Source: Gracilimonas sp040117685
GTDB lineage: Bacteria; Bacteroidota; Rhodothermia; Balneolales; Balneolaceae
Assembly (NCBI RefSeq): GCF_040117685.2
Contig: NZ_JBEDYP020000012.1
Location: 496,001 to 560,000 of the forward strand
Reading direction: 5' to 3'
Length of the DNA stretch: 64,000 bases
The notes below the pieces were generated by a model. That model had not been told where the DNA came from and searched no databases. It saw nothing but the letters and a program-made list of their open reading frames with translations. Position 1 is the first letter of the stretch; every line of letters begins with the position of its first letter. The position numbers and the translations under genes were made by a program. This document shows positions 16,764 to 26,272 of this stretch, in pieces.

Positions 16764-19505
16764 TTATTTGTTGATGGGAACAATGGCACTGATAAAGGTT
16801 CCTTTTCCGGGTTTTGAATCAAATTCAAAGTGCCCCCCAAGCGCCCCTGTTCTTGTTTTGATAGTTTGTAACCCCAAGCCCGGCTTAAAATCCGGATCTG
16901 ATTTGTCAAAACCCATTCCATTATCATCAATCGTAAGGATCAAGTCAAGTTCGTCTTTTATTAACTGAACATTAATCTGTGAAGCTTCAGCATATTTTAT
17001 AGCATTTGAAAGTGCTTCCTGTGCAATACGGTAGAGGTTAAACTGTACTTTGCGGGAAAGCTCCACGTCATGAATATTATGGTAATAACTTATATCTGTT
17101 TCATTGTCGGTACCGTAATTATCAACGAGTGCTTTGATGGCCAAAGCCAACCCATAATCATCAACCACACGGGGCATCAGATTTCGGGAAATTTGAGCTG
17201 TCTCATTTACCGCATGTTTAAGTAAATTTACCCCTTTATTAAATTGCTCTTGCTTGCGTTCATCCAGCTTGGAAATGTGGTCTTGCACCGCGCCCAGGTT
17301 CATGTTTGCTGCTGCAAGATATTGGCCAAGTCCGTCATGAAGTTCCTGAGCGATTCGGGCTCGCTCCTTGTTTTCACCCTCTACCAGAGAGGAGAGTACC
17401 ATTTCCTCTGCTTTTTTCTGTTCGGTAATATCATTCACCAACACCAGACGATAGTTTTTACCAAAATAGTTAATAGAGGAACCGGTAATTCTTACATGTA
17501 TAATTTCGCCGTTCTTCTTGAGATGTCTGGATTCCGCAGGTTCAGACATATTGGTCTTTCGATCGCTCTTGATAATTTGCTTCGCCTCGTGCTTATCTCC
17601 TTCAGGCCGGATGTCTAAAATAGTTTTGGAATAGAATTCCTGCCTGGAATAACCATAATGCCGGACAGCAGATTCATTTACCTCAACAATGGATAAATCA
17701 TCAGGATTAAAAATTAACATTGGCTGGGGGCTTTTTTGAAATAAAAGGCGGTAATTATGCTCCGACTCAGCCAGCTTCTTCTCAGCTTCAACCTGTGCCG
17801 TAACATCCACTACGGTCGAAATCATAAGGTTTTGATCGTAAACCGGGATATTTTTGGCGTTAATAATTCGTCTGGCACCTGTTTCGGTTGTGATTTTTAT
17901 CCCCTTCCATTGCATCCGGTCAGGATTTTTAGACTCCAGATCTGCAGAAACCATTTCCATCATATTCTTTCTATGCTGAGCATCAGGGTATACCTTTTCA
18001 AAAAAGGTTTTGGAATTGTTTATAACATCTTTGGGCCATCCATAAATTTCAGAGAACTTCTTATTCATTAATGTCACTTTCCCGGAGTCGATTAAATTTA
18101 CAGCAACTCCAATAGGCACATTCTCTATGGTAGTCTCAATGAAATCGATCTGATTTTTCAGTTCTTTCTCATATTCTTTTTTGTCGGTGATATCTTGTAC
18201 TACACTTACTACTTTCTCTATTTCTCCCTCTTCATTTTTTACCAGTGTAACGGTATGATCAGAATAAAAGATCGTGCCGTCCTTTTTCTGCATTTCGAAT
18301 TCTGTTTGAAATACCCCTTCTTTTGCAAGAGTGTCACTGCTTAATACATCAAACTTGGTATATTTTTCTTCATTTATATGCAGTTTCCTGGTTGTGCTGC
18401 CAATCAGTTCTTCTTTTGTAAAACCAAATAAGTCAGTGCAGCTTTTATTGCAGTCTGTAATTACTCTTGTGCCCGGCTCAAGTATAAAAACACACTCCCT
18501 AAGGCTTTCAAATGTTTTCTTTAGCAGTTGCCTGGACTCAATAATTATATTTTGAGAAGCTGTCAGTTCGGTTATATCAAGCCCAATGCCGATAACGCTT
18601 TTATCGGAAAGTCGAATGTTGGACCATTCCTGTATATGAGTTTTTCCTTTTTTGTCTTTAACCTCAAATTTATACCATTTTCCGTTGGCTTCAGTCATAA
18701 CCTGAGAAGCCTTTTCTCTCGCCTCCGGGTCAGGGTAGCAGGCACTCAATAAATCTATTTCCTTAATCTCTTGATTGCTCCACCCCATGGTGTTTTCAAA
18801 GGCTTTATTTACCCTGATCTCATTTATGCCGGGATCATAGATATCAACCATTACAGGAATTTGCTCAAAAATACGTTCAAACAATTCCTGCTTCCGTTCA
18901 GACTGTGACTCGAGTTCAACCTGTTCAGTGATGTCCTGAATGATACCGGAAATCATCACAGCTTCACCTTGCTCATTTTCCTGAACCCTGCCTAAACTTC
19001 GCATCCACCTAACAGTATCGTCCGGCCAGATAATGCGATACTCTGCGCGGTAGGGAGTCCGTGTTTCAATTGCTTCGATAAAAGCTTGTTCTACATTATT
19101 TCGGTCATCAGGATGAATGCGATTATAAAAGTCTTGAACGTTCCACTTTTTAGGTCTTTCTTCCAGTCCGAATAATTTATAGTGGTATTCTGATGTGATA
19201 TTCCTGTTTGTTCTAAGGTTGATGCTCCAGGTGGCAATTTTAACCGAGTCTAAAGCCTCATCCACGCTTTTAGTTGCCGACTTAATACGCTTATTGCTAT
19301 AATCAACAAGGAGGTAAAGAAATGATGCCGTAACTAATACATAAAAAAGTCCTTTGAAGGTGCCATAACGGGATAGTGTTTCAACGTCGGAGATAAAGAG
19401 TGTAAGCAGCTGATCAGAGAAAAGAATCCATAAAATACCCGTCACCAAATAGATGAAAGCAATATTGACGGCATTAAGCTGGAAAAGTCTGCGAAACTTT
19501 TTCAT
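16764..19505 (-). CDS. Membrane five-PAS sensor kinase, HisKA_3 (NarX/DegS) type
   Basis: 913 residues. Two transmembrane helices (about 14-35 and 47-68) with a short periplasmic loop are followed by five PAS units (about 80-200, 205-320, 325-445, 450-570, 580-695), with PAC ends such as IIQDITEQ, GLDITELT, VVQDITDKK, VVDVTAQ and LVNDITEQ. The HisKA_3 domain has ERARIAQELHDGLGQYL (His723), and the intact HATPase has RIAQEALSNAIKYA, DDNGMGFD and GLGLQTIKTR. It is the expected partner of the LuxR-type regulator 15 bases downstream. A candidate small-RNA/leader terminator lies about 140 bases upstream of its start. Confidence 0.94.
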   Translation of the reverse strand: MKKFRRLFQLNAVNIAFIYLVTGILWILFSDQLLTLFISDVETLSRYGTFKGLFYVLVTASFLYLLVDYSNKRIKSATKSVDEALDSVKIATWSINLRTNRNITSEYHYKLFGLEERPKKWNVQDFYNRIHPDDRNNVEQAFIEAIETRTPYRAEYRIIWPDDTVRWMRSLGRVQENEQGEAVMISGIIQDITEQVELESQSERKQELFERIFEQIPVMVDIYDPGINEIRVNKAFENTMGWSNQEIKEIDLLSACYPDPEAREKASQVMTEANGKWYKFEVKDKKGKTHIQEWSNIRLSDKSVIGIGLDITELTASQNIIIESRQLLKKTFESLRECVFILEPGTRVITDCNKSCTDLFGFTKEELIGSTTRKLHINEEKYTKFDVLSSDTLAKEGVFQTEFEMQKKDGTIFYSDHTVTLVKNEEGEIEKVVSVVQDITDKKEYEKELKNQIDFIETTIENVPIGVAVNLIDSGKVTLMNKKFSEIYGWPKDVINNSKTFFEKVYPDAQHRKNMMEMVSADLESKNPDRMQWKGIKITTETGARRIINAKNIPVYDQNLMISTVVDVTAQVEAEKKLAESEHNYRLLFQKSPQPMLIFNPDDLSIVEVNESAVRHYGYSRQEFYSKTILDIRPEGDKHEAKQIIKSDRKTNMSEPAESRHLKKNGEIIHVRITGSSINYFGKNYRLVLVNDITEQKKAEEMVLSSLVEGENKERARIAQELHDGLGQYLAAANMNLGAVQDHISKLDERKQEQFNKGVNLLKHAVNETAQISRNLMPRVVDDYGLALAIKALVDNYGTDNETDISYYHNIHDVELSRKVQFNLYRIAQEALSNAIKYAEASQINVQLIKDELDLILTIDDNGMGFDKSDPDFKPGLGLQTIKTRTGALGGHFEFDSKPGKGTFISAIVPINK

Positions 19506-19640
19506 GATGAGCGTTCTCCCTAATGATCAACCTCAAAACTGAACTAACTGTTTTCTTACTTAAAGCACAAGAAGAATTACTGTTTAACACTAAACGATTG
19601 TAGATAAGGGAAGTGAATCAGGAGGGAATAAAAGGCATAA

Positions 19641-19770
19641 AAAAACCATCCTCATCTGATTCAGTTGAGGATGGTTGCATTTGTACCCACGACTTAACCC
19701 ACAAAGTGGCCCTCTTGACCACTAAGTAAGAGCGATCCCAAAGCCATTCCTTACACATTTTTTTTAAATA
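19641..19770 (-). ncRNA. Candidate small transcript or leader with strong terminator
   Basis: Read on the minus strand, an 11-base perfect stem (19645-19655 with 19667-19677) is followed directly by seven T, a good intrinsic terminator, yet no annotated gene ends there. Upstream are further pairable segments (GTGG/CCAC around 19700-19720). The same stretch also encodes a short Trp-rich frame beginning MCKEWLWDRSY that runs through the terminator. It may be a small RNA or an attenuation leader for the kinase starting at 19505. The 5-prime end is unknown. Confidence 0.3.
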
Positions 19771-19887
19771 AATTTTATAGGTAAAATCAGCCTCTGCGAG
19801 GTAACCAAAAGCGATTAGTTGTTATTTATTGAATACAGGAAAAGCGCCGCCAAAGAAAGGAAGCGGATTTTTGTGCGCGAGGGGAGA

Positions 19888-19922
19888 AATAAAAAAAGCC
19901 ACCTTTGAAAAAAGGTAGCTTT
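19888..19922 (-). terminator. Intrinsic terminator of tRNA-Arg
   Basis: Arms at 19895-19906 and 19911-19922 pair with one mismatch. On the minus strand a run of seven T follows the stem. Confidence 0.8.
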
Positions 19923-19933
19923 AAAAATTTAAG

Positions 19934-20007
19934 TACGCACGAGAGGATTCGAACCCCTGACCTTCTGGTCCGTAGCCAGACGCTCTATCCAGCTGAGCTA
20001 CGTGCGC
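19934..20007 (-). tRNA. tRNA-Arg(ACG)
   Basis: A 74-base cloverleaf on the minus strand: acceptor GCGCACG/CGTGCGT (first pair G-U), D arm GCTC/GAGC, anticodon stem TCTGG/CCAGA with loop CTACGGA giving anticodon ACG (read as ICG), and T arm with TTCGAAT. Discriminator is A; CCA is not encoded. It is followed by its own terminator and stands alone. Confidence 0.95.
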
Positions 20008-20199
20008 AAAAAATTCGAGAGCATCAAAGATAAGAAGATCATAACTGCAGGGCAATTATTTTATGCCACAGAATGAATAATATAATTTTAAAGTTGTGGT
20101 CATATAATCGGCAATTTAAGAAGTAAGCATTTGGTACGATTATTGAATTATTAACAGCAGAGAAGGTTTGATGCTAACCCTTAACCCGGAGAGAATAAT

Positions 20200-20355
20200 A
20201 TGAACAATGCATCCCGACATATTTTGATGCAGCTTGAAATGATACTCAAAGAGTATCCGGAAGCCGAATTTTACATTCAGGAGCGTATGCGCTCTTTGAT
20301 TTCAGATCTGCTTAATTCCGAGATCTGTTTTGAAGAATTACAGCCACAGAAATAA
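20200..20355 (+). CDS. Small hypothetical protein (51 aa)
   Basis: An ATG at 20200 preceded by a purine-rich GGAGAG ribosome site eight to thirteen bases upstream opens a frame of 51 residues starting MNNASRHILMQLEMILKEYP and ending LQPQK. The protein is acidic, predicted mostly helical, with no signal peptide or metal-binding motif. It sits in the otherwise gene-poor stretch between the tRNA and the convergent transglycosylase gene. The good ribosome site and coding-like composition favour a real gene. I do not recognise a family. Confidence 0.55.
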   Translation: MNNASRHILMQLEMILKEYPEAEFYIQERMRSLISDLLNSEICFEELQPQK

Positions 20356-20412
20356 TAATCGAAGAAAAAAAGGCTCTGATACAGAAAGAAATTCCTTTAT
20401 CAAAGGCTTTAA

Positions 20413-21591
20413 TCATTCATCGGTCGATATCCACTCCTGATATTGGGCACGTCGCTCGGTTACTTTTTTCAGGTAATTCTTGGTTTCGTCCCAGGGAAGG
20501 TTTGCCAGCAGGTAATCGTAGTTCTCTTTTGCGCTCATCCCGTTAATGGTGTCCCGGGCATTATTAAAATTAGTGGAGTTGATATATGCCCTTGCCACAT
20601 TTCCTGCCCCGGTGTTATAGGCGCAAATCACCAGGTATTCATGAACGGTCTTATCTTCAATTCCGCGCATATACCGGTTCATTAAAATGTCGATATACGT
20701 AGAACCAAAATGTACGTTTTGGTCGGGATTGAATAAGTATTCAGCTGAAGGAATGGCGTCTTTGCCGTTCAACACCCGATATACATCACGGCCGGCGGTA
20801 CGGGGAACAATTTGCATCAACCCCAGTGCATTTGCATGAGATTTCGCCATGGGGTTGAAAAAAGACTCAGTATGAATGATAGCCAGCACCAGAGTAGGGT
20901 CTATTTCATACTTATCAGAGTAGGTCTCTACTTCCTTCCTGAATTTCTCAGCCCGGGTGCGAAGGTGATCAGGCACAAGCTGAAGATTTAATACGGCTAT
21001 CTTTCGGATGGTTCCATCTTCGCCCTCTATTTCTTTTATCACCGTTTGTTCAGTTACCTCTTTAGCATATTGCAAAGAGTCCATGTCTTCCGGGATATCA
21101 ACCTGCCCGGCTAAAACTGGTTCTTGCTGTATTTCTTTTTCGGTTTCATCGGGTAATTCCGACTCGGTACCCTTACTGCTGATCAAATCCAGAACTGCAT
21201 TTTCAATGGCAATAAGAAGGCTGTCTTCGGTGTCGTTTTCATCAGCCAGCACTTCGATGGTGCCTTCTCCATCTTCGAAATCAACATCCCATCGGACTTT
21301 ACCTCCGTTTTGATATTCAATCCAGTTGGTCCTGGTTCGCTCTTTAAAATCTCCCCATTCCCTGGTCATTTCACCCCTGAAATTGTTGAATTCCATTTCA
21401 TGCTGAAATACAAAGGATTCATAATCAGCAATGCTTTGGTGGAGGGCGGAGTCCTGTGCAGCCTGAATTTGATCAAGCTGCTGCTGCCGTTGCTCCCTGT
21501 ACTCTTCCCAGGTTAACGATGCGTCCTGTGCTGCAATATGTGTGGTAGAAAAGAAAAGTATGAACAGTCCAAATAGTAGTGATGTCTTCAT
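20413..21591 (-). CDS. mltC: MltC-type membrane-bound lytic murein transglycosylase
   Basis: 392 residues with an N-terminal signal peptide ending near residue 22 (HIAAQDA). Residues about 40-210 form a DUF3393-like domain, charged and rich in Glu/Gln, as in MltC. The SLT lysozyme-like domain (about 215-385) carries the catalytic Glu242 in IIHTESFFNP, followed by ALGLMQIVPRTAG and ICAYNTGAGNVARAY. It cleaves the MurNAc-GlcNAc bond of peptidoglycan with formation of a 1,6-anhydro end. No lipobox cysteine is visible, unlike E. coli MltC, so it is probably periplasmic rather than lipid anchored. Divergent from the metalloprotease across about 410 bases. Confidence 0.9.
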   Translation of the reverse strand: MKTSLLFGLFILFFSTTHIAAQDASLTWEEYREQRQQQLDQIQAAQDSALHQSIADYESFVFQHEMEFNNFRGEMTREWGDFKERTRTNWIEYQNGGKVRWDVDFEDGEGTIEVLADENDTEDSLLIAIENAVLDLISSKGTESELPDETEKEIQQEPVLAGQVDIPEDMDSLQYAKEVTEQTVIKEIEGEDGTIRKIAVLNLQLVPDHLRTRAEKFRKEVETYSDKYEIDPTLVLAIIHTESFFNPMAKSHANALGLMQIVPRTAGRDVYRVLNGKDAIPSAEYLFNPDQNVHFGSTYIDILMNRYMRGIEDKTVHEYLVICAYNTGAGNVARAYINSTNFNNARDTINGMSAKENYDYLLANLPWDETKNYLKKVTERRAQYQEWISTDE

Positions 21592-22001
21592 GATTACCCC
21601 AAATGCTTTAGCCTGATTAATTAATAAAACTGTCCCCGTTTGCTATACCCGAAAAGTACAATCTGCAGAGCAAAAGCCAAATATCGTTTTTTTGGTGCAT
21701 AATTCCTGAGTATTAGGTTTATGATTTAGGAATCGTAAGACTGAACCCCTTTATTTGTGTTCCGGAATAGATGGTTGTTGTGGGGTAGATGGAGTATGGA
21801 AGCAACATGCTTTCCGGTATGCAAGCGAGTCGTTCTCGGTATCGCATTTAGTTAATAACATTCTGCCCAAACATTCTTTAATCGGTAAAACAATTTAGAT
21901 TAACTCTTCGTCTTTTTTATGAAACTTTGTTAGAGGGGTTGCTTAAAGGTAAAGGATTGTCTAACTCTAACTACTATTATTAACCAACAGGAAGCTACAC
22001 T
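21592..22001. other. Intergenic region between mltC and metalloprotease
   Basis: About 410 bases between divergent genes. It must hold both promoters. I see no convincing -10/-35 pair, no long open frame and no strong hairpin. Confidence 0.5.
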
Positions 22002-24602
22002 ATGAAGAAAATACTACTATTCTTAAGCTTGATTATCCTGGTTCCGGCTTGGGCAAATGCTCAAAAAGGAGATAAGGACGAAAAGGAAGAAGACAAATTT
22101 ACGGAACTGACCAAAGATGCTGAACATATTGAAGGTTTCTTTGATCTGTATAAAACAGATGATGCATTGTACCTGGCTGTTACTGAAGAGCAGCTTAACA
22201 ATGACTTTCTTATGAACTTTGAAATAGAGCAAGGTATCGGGTCTTCCGGGCTGTATGGCGGAACCATGCTCAGCGTTTTTGAAGGACTACTTGTACGCCT
22301 CGAAAAGCAGGAAGGGAAACTGATGCTTGTTCAAAAACCGCACCGATATGTTGCAGAAGAAGGCACACCGGAAGCGGTATCCGTTGAACTGGGCTATGGA
22401 GACTCCATTCTGGAAACAGCAAAAGTTGAAACCACCAATGACGATGGCGTGATGCTTGTTAATGTGTATGACTGGTTTGTTGGAGACCTTTCAAATATCG
22501 GTCAACGTGTTAGCTTTGTTGTTTCTTCACGTCCGGGACAACCGGGGCGGGCTTCATTCGACAAGTCGAGAAGTTACCTGAAAGCGGTTAAGTCTTACCC
22601 AATGAATACGAATGTAACAGCTCAGCTCACATTCAGAAACAGTGAACTTGGTGGACCAAGAACCGTTCCTGACAGCCGTTATATCCCGGTTTCCATCCAT
22701 TATACGATGGCAGAACTCCCTGAAGAACCCATGAGCCCGCGTATGGCTGATGATCGTACCGGTTATTTTATGACGGTTCACAAAGACTTTACAGATGATG
22801 ACGACGATACATTTTTCAAGCGATATGTAAATAAATGGAGACTGGAATGTGACGGAGCTCCCGGAGCAGACGGGCTTTGCGACCCGGTAGAACCCATCAC
22901 CTATTATATCGACCACACAGTTCCTGAAGCCTACCGGCCAGCAATGATGGAAGGAGTGGAAGAATGGTCAAAAGCATTTGAAGCAGCCGGTTTCCGCGAT
23001 GCGGTTCAGGCCGAGATACTGCCTGAAGGTGTTGAGCCTGAAGATATTCGCTACGCGACATTGAGATGGAACGTGTCGGATCAGCGGGGGTATGGAGCTA
23101 TTGGTCCTTCAGTGGTTGACCCAAGAACGGGAGAAATCCTGGATGCTGATATCTTATTTGAAGCTGGTATGATTTTAGGCGACAAAGAAGAATACCGCGA
23201 AATGGTAGAGCCGAGAGCAGCCATTGATGAAATTTACAATGTAAGTGCTGAAGAGGTGGAGATGTCGAGTCACTCAGAAATGAAGTCATTTTACACAGAA
23301 ATGGCCATGCAGCTCGATATGGTACGCGGACTTCTGGTTGCAAATGGACGAATTGGATCTAACGATCCGGTTCCCAAAGAATTCACAGATCAGGCGCTGC
23401 GATGGGTAACCATGCACGAAGTGGGTCATACTCTCGGCCTTCGCCACAATTTCCGCTCTTCGGTAGATACTCCGCTTGACAAACTTTATGACACCGAATG
23501 GACTGAGGAAAATGGAGTTTTCAGTTCAACGATGGACTACCCGACGGTGAACTTATCCCCGCAAGGAGAAGATAATGACGGTCATTACTATAATACCAGT
23601 GTTGGTTCCTATGATCGCTGGGTTATCAGTTACGGATACACGCCGGATGATGAAAAAGCTGAGGAGATTGCCCGCATGGCAGCTCAGCCGGGTCATGCTT
23701 ACGGAACGGATGAAGATGCCCGGGGATCAGGAGCGATCGACCCGCTGGTAAATGTTTATGACCTGGGTGCCGACCCACTGGCCTGGGGTAAAGGACGAGC
23801 AGCCATTCTGAAAGACCTTATTCCGGAAGTCCCGGAGATCGCGCTGGCAGATAACATGCCTTATTACGAAGCAACCGACTTATTCAACACTTATTTCTTC
23901 CAGTATGTGAGAGCACTGGGGCCAACGGTGAAATATATTGGAGGTCAGTACCAGTACAGAGACCATGTGGGAGACCCTGATGCCCGGATGCCGTTTGTAC
24001 AAATTCCTCGAGAAAAGCAGCAGGAAGCATTGGATATGATCATTGAATATGCACTGGCGGAAGATGCGTTCGAACTTCCTCAGGAGGTATATCAGCAGTT
24101 TGGTGCCGACCGATGGAGTCATTGGGGTAACTCAAATACGTATGGCGGTCGTATCGACTATCCACTGCATCAGTATCTGTTAGGTGTACAATCGAGCTTA
24201 ATGGAAGCTCTGCTTGATGGAACACGCCTTGCCCGAATTCGGGATACCGAAGTTAAGTTTGGGGAAGAAAACACCATCACTATCCCTGAGTTGATGGGAA
24301 CCATCACCAATGCCGTTTGGAGTGAAGTGTGGTCAGCCCCGGGGTCAAACATCAGCAGTAACCGCCGTGATGTGCAACGTGCATACCTTGACCTGATGAT
24401 TGAGATCGTAACGGATGCTCCATCCGATATGCCGGCTGATGCTCGTTCGGTAGCCAGGGCGCAACTGTCGGATCTTAACAACCGAATCACTCGTCGCCTA
24501 ACTCCTCCATTCAACTTTGATGCATACACCGAAGCACATTTACGTGAAGTGAATGCACGGGTTGAAAAAGCACTGGATGCAGGGTTAAGTCTGGAGAACT
24601 GA
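22002..24602 (+). CDS. Secreted zinc metalloprotease, metzincin-like (DUF5117/DUF4953 type)
   Basis: 866 residues with a Sec signal peptide (first ~20 residues, cleaving after WANAQ). The N-terminal half matches the DUF5118/DUF5117 style, and the catalytic site is HEVGHTLGLRH starting at His472, the extended HExxHxxGxxH zinc signature. The stretch STMDYP about 30 residues later is a plausible Met-turn. The C-terminal part (about 560-866) is helical. It has a fair ribosome site (AGGAAG). Homologues are abundant in Bacteroidota and presumed to degrade extracellular or periplasmic protein; the substrate is unknown. A strong terminator follows, so it is monocistronic. Confidence 0.9.
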   Translation: MKKILLFLSLIILVPAWANAQKGDKDEKEEDKFTELTKDAEHIEGFFDLYKTDDALYLAVTEEQLNNDFLMNFEIEQGIGSSGLYGGTMLSVFEGLLVRLEKQEGKLMLVQKPHRYVAEEGTPEAVSVELGYGDSILETAKVETTNDDGVMLVNVYDWFVGDLSNIGQRVSFVVSSRPGQPGRASFDKSRSYLKAVKSYPMNTNVTAQLTFRNSELGGPRTVPDSRYIPVSIHYTMAELPEEPMSPRMADDRTGYFMTVHKDFTDDDDDTFFKRYVNKWRLECDGAPGADGLCDPVEPITYYIDHTVPEAYRPAMMEGVEEWSKAFEAAGFRDAVQAEILPEGVEPEDIRYATLRWNVSDQRGYGAIGPSVVDPRTGEILDADILFEAGMILGDKEEYREMVEPRAAIDEIYNVSAEEVEMSSHSEMKSFYTEMAMQLDMVRGLLVANGRIGSNDPVPKEFTDQALRWVTMHEVGHTLGLRHNFRSSVDTPLDKLYDTEWTEENGVFSSTMDYPTVNLSPQGEDNDGHYYNTSVGSYDRWVISYGYTPDDEKAEEIARMAAQPGHAYGTDEDARGSGAIDPLVNVYDLGADPLAWGKGRAAILKDLIPEVPEIALADNMPYYEATDLFNTYFFQYVRALGPTVKYIGGQYQYRDHVGDPDARMPFVQIPREKQQEALDMIIEYALAEDAFELPQEVYQQFGADRWSHWGNSNTYGGRIDYPLHQYLLGVQSSLMEALLDGTRLARIRDTEVKFGEENTITIPELMGTITNAVWSEVWSAPGSNISSNRRDVQRAYLDLMIEIVTDAPSDMPADARSVARAQLSDLNNRITRRLTPPFNFDAYTEAHLREVNARVEKALDAGLSLEN

Positions 24603-24638
24603 TAGTTAGATAAGCAACAACTTAGTGCATCTAAATCC

Positions 24639-24669
24639 GGCTCCGATGCTTAGCATCGGAGCCTTTTTT
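24639..24669 (+). terminator. Intrinsic terminator after metalloprotease
   Basis: A perfect 11-base stem GGCTCCGATGC / GCATCGGAGCC with a TTA loop is followed by six T. It lies between convergent genes. Confidence 0.92.
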
Positions 24670-24689
24670 ATGTAGAAACAAAAATACCT

Positions 24690-25856
24690 CTACCCATTAT
24701 ACCCAACTGAAAGAACGGTTATATCGTCTGATTGATCGGCTTTGCCCATAAATTTCAACACATCTACAATCAGGCTGCGCACCAGCTTGTTGATGTCATC
24801 TTTGCTATGCTTTTTCAGAAATGCCTCCAGGCGGGGTTCTTCATACATCGCACCATCTGCATCTGTAGCTTCGGTAACGCCATCGGTGAAGAGGAGGATT
24901 TTTTCTCCGGGGTTCAGAGTAAACTCTTTGGTCTCGAAGTTGAAGGGCTCGATTTTGCCCAGCAGAATTCCTTCTGTAGTTTCTACTTCTTCAACCGTTC
25001 CGTCATTTCGCATGATGTAAGGTAAATTATGGCCGCCGTTGCAATATTTCACCTTACCGGTTCGAGCATCCATCACCCCATAAAAAGCCGTTACAAAAGT
25101 AGTGAGATCACTTTCGGGAATCAGCATGGTATTAACGGTTGAAAGACAAAGAGCAGGATCCTCAATCTGTGAGGCAATGGCTTTAATGGTAGTTCGGGAG
25201 ACAGCCATATACAGGGATGCCGGAACACCTTTACCGGAAACATCAGCTATTACAAAGCCGAGGTGATGTTCGTCCACCATAAAGAAATCATAAAAATCCC
25301 CGCCTACCTGTTTGGCGGTATGCATTTCGGCATATATGCTAAATTCCGAACGGTCAGGAAAAGGTGGGAACTCCCGGGGGAGCATTTTCTGCTGAATACG
25401 TGCTGCTGTTTCCAGATCGGTTTGAACGGCCTCCAGGGTTTTCTTGTGTTGAATACCATCCTGAATAAGTTGTATTTCCTTCAGCGTTTTCTCGATGGTG
25501 GCGTTCAGGTCGGTGAAGTCAATGGGTTTGGTTACAAAATCGAAAGCACCCCGGTTCATTGCGGTACGGATGTTATCCATGTCTCCATAGGCGGAAACAA
25601 TCACGGTTTTGAACATCGGGTTTTCGAGTTTCTGCGTCTCCGTCAGAAAAGTAAGCCCATCCATGCGTGGCATATTTATATCTGATAGAACCAGTGAGAT
25701 ATTAAGCGAATCGCTAAGCATATCGAGGGCTTCTTCTCCGTTTTCTGCAAAGAAAAATTCGTATTCATCTTCTTTTATTTGTTTGCGGAACCGCTGCAGG
25801 ATCAGCATTTGCAGATCCGGTTCATCATCAACCACTAATATTCTATGCTTTTCCAT
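24690..25856 (-). CDS. Receiver-PP2C serine phosphatase (RsbU-like response regulator)
   Basis: 388 residues. The N-terminal receiver (5-125) has VDDEPDL, phospho-acceptor Asp59 in LVLSDINMPRMDG, and Lys in FVTKPI. A linker coiled-coil (130-160) leads to a SpoIIE/RsbU-type PP2C domain (about 165-388) with IADVSGKGVPASLYM, YCNGGHNLPY, LLFTDGVTEATD and DDITVLSVGY, so the metal-binding aspartates are present. Phosphorylation of the receiver would be expected to switch the phosphatase. Its natural substrate class is a phosphorylated STAS anti-sigma antagonist, and one is encoded at the far end of this island (36711). It is the last gene of the five-gene minus-strand run. Confidence 0.94.
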   Translation of the reverse strand: MEKHRILVVDDEPDLQMLILQRFRKQIKEDEYEFFFAENGEEALDMLSDSLNISLVLSDINMPRMDGLTFLTETQKLENPMFKTVIVSAYGDMDNIRTAMNRGAFDFVTKPIDFTDLNATIEKTLKEIQLIQDGIQHKKTLEAVQTDLETAARIQQKMLPREFPPFPDRSEFSIYAEMHTAKQVGGDFYDFFMVDEHHLGFVIADVSGKGVPASLYMAVSRTTIKAIASQIEDPALCLSTVNTMLIPESDLTTFVTAFYGVMDARTGKVKYCNGGHNLPYIMRNDGTVEEVETTEGILLGKIEPFNFETKEFTLNPGEKILLFTDGVTEATDADGAMYEEPRLEAFLKKHSKDDINKLVRSLIVDVLKFMGKADQSDDITVLSVGYNG

Positions 25857-25878
25857 AACCCTCGGTTAAATTAAACTT

Positions 25879-26268
25879 CTATTGCTCAATCAATTGGTTG
25901 ATTTCTTCTCTGAGTTCTTCAAAATTGATGGGCTTGGTAAAAAATGCCTTTGCCCCCGACTCCATAGCTTTGTCATAATTGTGCTGGTCTCCATAGGCTG
26001 ATATCATGCTTACTTTTATCTGTGGGAAGTCGGTTTTTACTTTTTCAAGGAGCTCCAGCCCCGACATGCCCGGCATGTTTATATCAGAAAATATGTACAC
26101 AACTTCGGGTGGGTCATTACTTTCGAGAATGGCAATGGCCTCATCTCCGGAGAATGCAAACTCCAGTTCCAAAGCATTAGTCCGTATTTCTTTTCTAAAC
26201 TTCTGACGAAAAAGCATTTCAACATCTTTTTCATCATCAACCACTAAAAATTTCATGGGTTCGCTCAT
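25879..26268 (-). CDS. Single-domain response regulator receiver
   Basis: 129 residues, a complete CheY-like receiver: VVDDEKD at 9-15, phospho-acceptor Asp62 in YIFSDINMPGMSG, Ser of MISAYG and Lys in AFFTKPI. There is no output domain. It begins five bases after the end of the propeller kinase and is followed by the receiver-PP2C gene 22 bases on. Its receiver resembles that of the downstream protein (shared FSDINMP/LSDINMP and SAYGD motifs), pointing to duplication. It could act as a phosphate sink or intermediate between the kinases and the phosphatase. Confidence 0.93.
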   Translation of the reverse strand: MSEPMKFLVVDDEKDVEMLFRQKFRKEIRTNALELEFAFSGDEAIAILESNDPPEVVYIFSDINMPGMSGLELLEKVKTDFPQIKVSMISAYGDQHNYDKAMESGAKAFFTKPINFEELREEINQLIEQ

Positions 26269-26272
26269 TGTT

